Assembly (NCBI GenBank): GCA_025997135.1
Contig: BNUE01000048.1
Coordinates: forward strand, 1 to 5,947
Direction of reading: 5' to 3'
Origin: a candidate division SR1 bacterium
Lineage (GTDB): Bacteria; Patescibacteriota; Gracilibacteria; Absconditabacterales; Absconditicoccaceae
Length of the DNA: 5,947 nucleotides
The notes below the pieces were generated by a model that saw only the letters and a program-made list of their open reading frames with translations, did no database searches and had not been told where the DNA came from. Numbering within the stretch: position 1 is the first letter of the stretch; every line of letters starts with the position of its first letter. Made by a program: the position numbers and the translations under genes. Of the stretch, positions 5,557-5,947 are shown in pieces.

Positions 5557-5947
5557 TTATTTGATTACTTTGTCGATAATTCAGTAATTTTTAGCTTCTT
5601 CACTGCTCATTCGGTTGTTTCTCTCCATATCTGCGAGAGCTTTTTCATATTTTTGACCAGAATTATTTGCAATTATCTCGGTTAGTACTTTTTTTAATTT
5701 GAGCATTTCTTCAGCTTCTATTTGGATATCTGTCGCTTGACCGCTAATTCCTCCTCCAGAAACAAGTGGCTGATGAATCATAATCTTTGAATGCGGAAGT
5801 GCAAACCTTTTACCTTTTGTTCATCCATTTAGTAAAACAGCACCAAAAGAGGCAGCTAAACCGATACAAACTGTCGAAATATCGCATTTTACGTGTTGCA
5901 TTGTGTCGTATAATGCTAGACCGCTATACACTTCTCCGCCGGGACAA
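5557..5947 (-). CDS. clpP: ATP-dependent Clp protease proteolytic subunit, 5' end cut by window
   Basis: Reads leftward from the window edge to TAA (complement of 5557-5559); about 129 residues, lacking the N-terminal third. ClpP is the tetradecameric serine protease chamber fed by ClpX, ClpC or ClpA. Visible blocks are [28 protein letters not shown] with the nucleophile Ser, [17 protein letters not shown] with the catalytic His, the [13 protein letters not shown] handle region, and [16 protein letters not shown]. Two TGA codons (complements of 5821-5823 and 5581-5583) are Gly at conserved positions (AGAKGKR and EYGLID in relatives). Oddities: the triad Asp in ERD is Asn here (ERNN; codon complement 5617-5619), the usual SPGG is CPGG, and CGA (complement 5611-5613) stands at a position usually Phe, Tyr or Trp. 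It converges on tRNA-Lys. Confidence 0.95.

Noticed and set aside
5446..5685. Plus-strand 79-residue frame
   Set aside because: It begins inside tRNA-Lys and runs antisense to clpP.

Overview
The window is AT-rich and reads sensibly only if UGA codes for glycine. Thirty in-frame TGA codons fall in eight of the ten genes called here. In S12, S7, L19, L25, L28 and ClpP many of them sit where the family has a conserved glycine. All ten genes end in TAA or TAG, and none ends in TGA. This is genetic code 25, known from the candidate phyla Absconditabacteria (SR1) and Gracilibacteria (BD1-5) of the CPR/Patescibacteria radiation. Translated with the standard code, most of these genes would look like broken fragments. 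Several CGA codons also lie where Trp or an aromatic residue is expected. That hints at a second reassignment (CGA to Trp), which would favour Absconditabacteria, but one CGA in L28 argues against it.

Layout. 1-1635 holds the C-terminal 544 codons of a large secreted or surface protein built of bacterial Ig-like repeats and ending in a tail that resembles a type IX secretion sorting domain. After a promoter-like gap comes rpsL (S12) and rpsG (S7), a hairpin, and tRNA-Arg(UCU). A second promoter-like site precedes two small basic genes that overlap by one base: an unrecognised 90-residue protein and a 48-residue protein that may be a reduced bS21. A clean GAAA-tetraloop terminator closes that stretch. 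3357-3683 is a self-contained unit: strong promoter, 64-residue two-helix membrane protein, terminator. About 200 bases of mostly non-coding, T-rich leader follow, and then the ribosomal genes rplS (L19), rplY (L25/CTC) and rpmB (L28), and tRNA-Lys(UUU). On the opposite strand, converging on the tRNA, is the 3' two thirds of clpP.

Biology. Most of the window is translation machinery, scattered rather than in the usual str, trmD or rpmB-rpmG neighbourhoods, next to the proteolytic subunit of the Clp protease. None of the gene starts has a convincing Shine-Dalgarno sequence; leaders are A/T-rich. The items most worth a second look are the possible CGA-to-Trp recoding, an Asp-to-Asn change at the ClpP catalytic triad, a recently expanded acidic repeat on L19, and the T9SS-like tail on a protein from a lineage not known to have an outer membrane.
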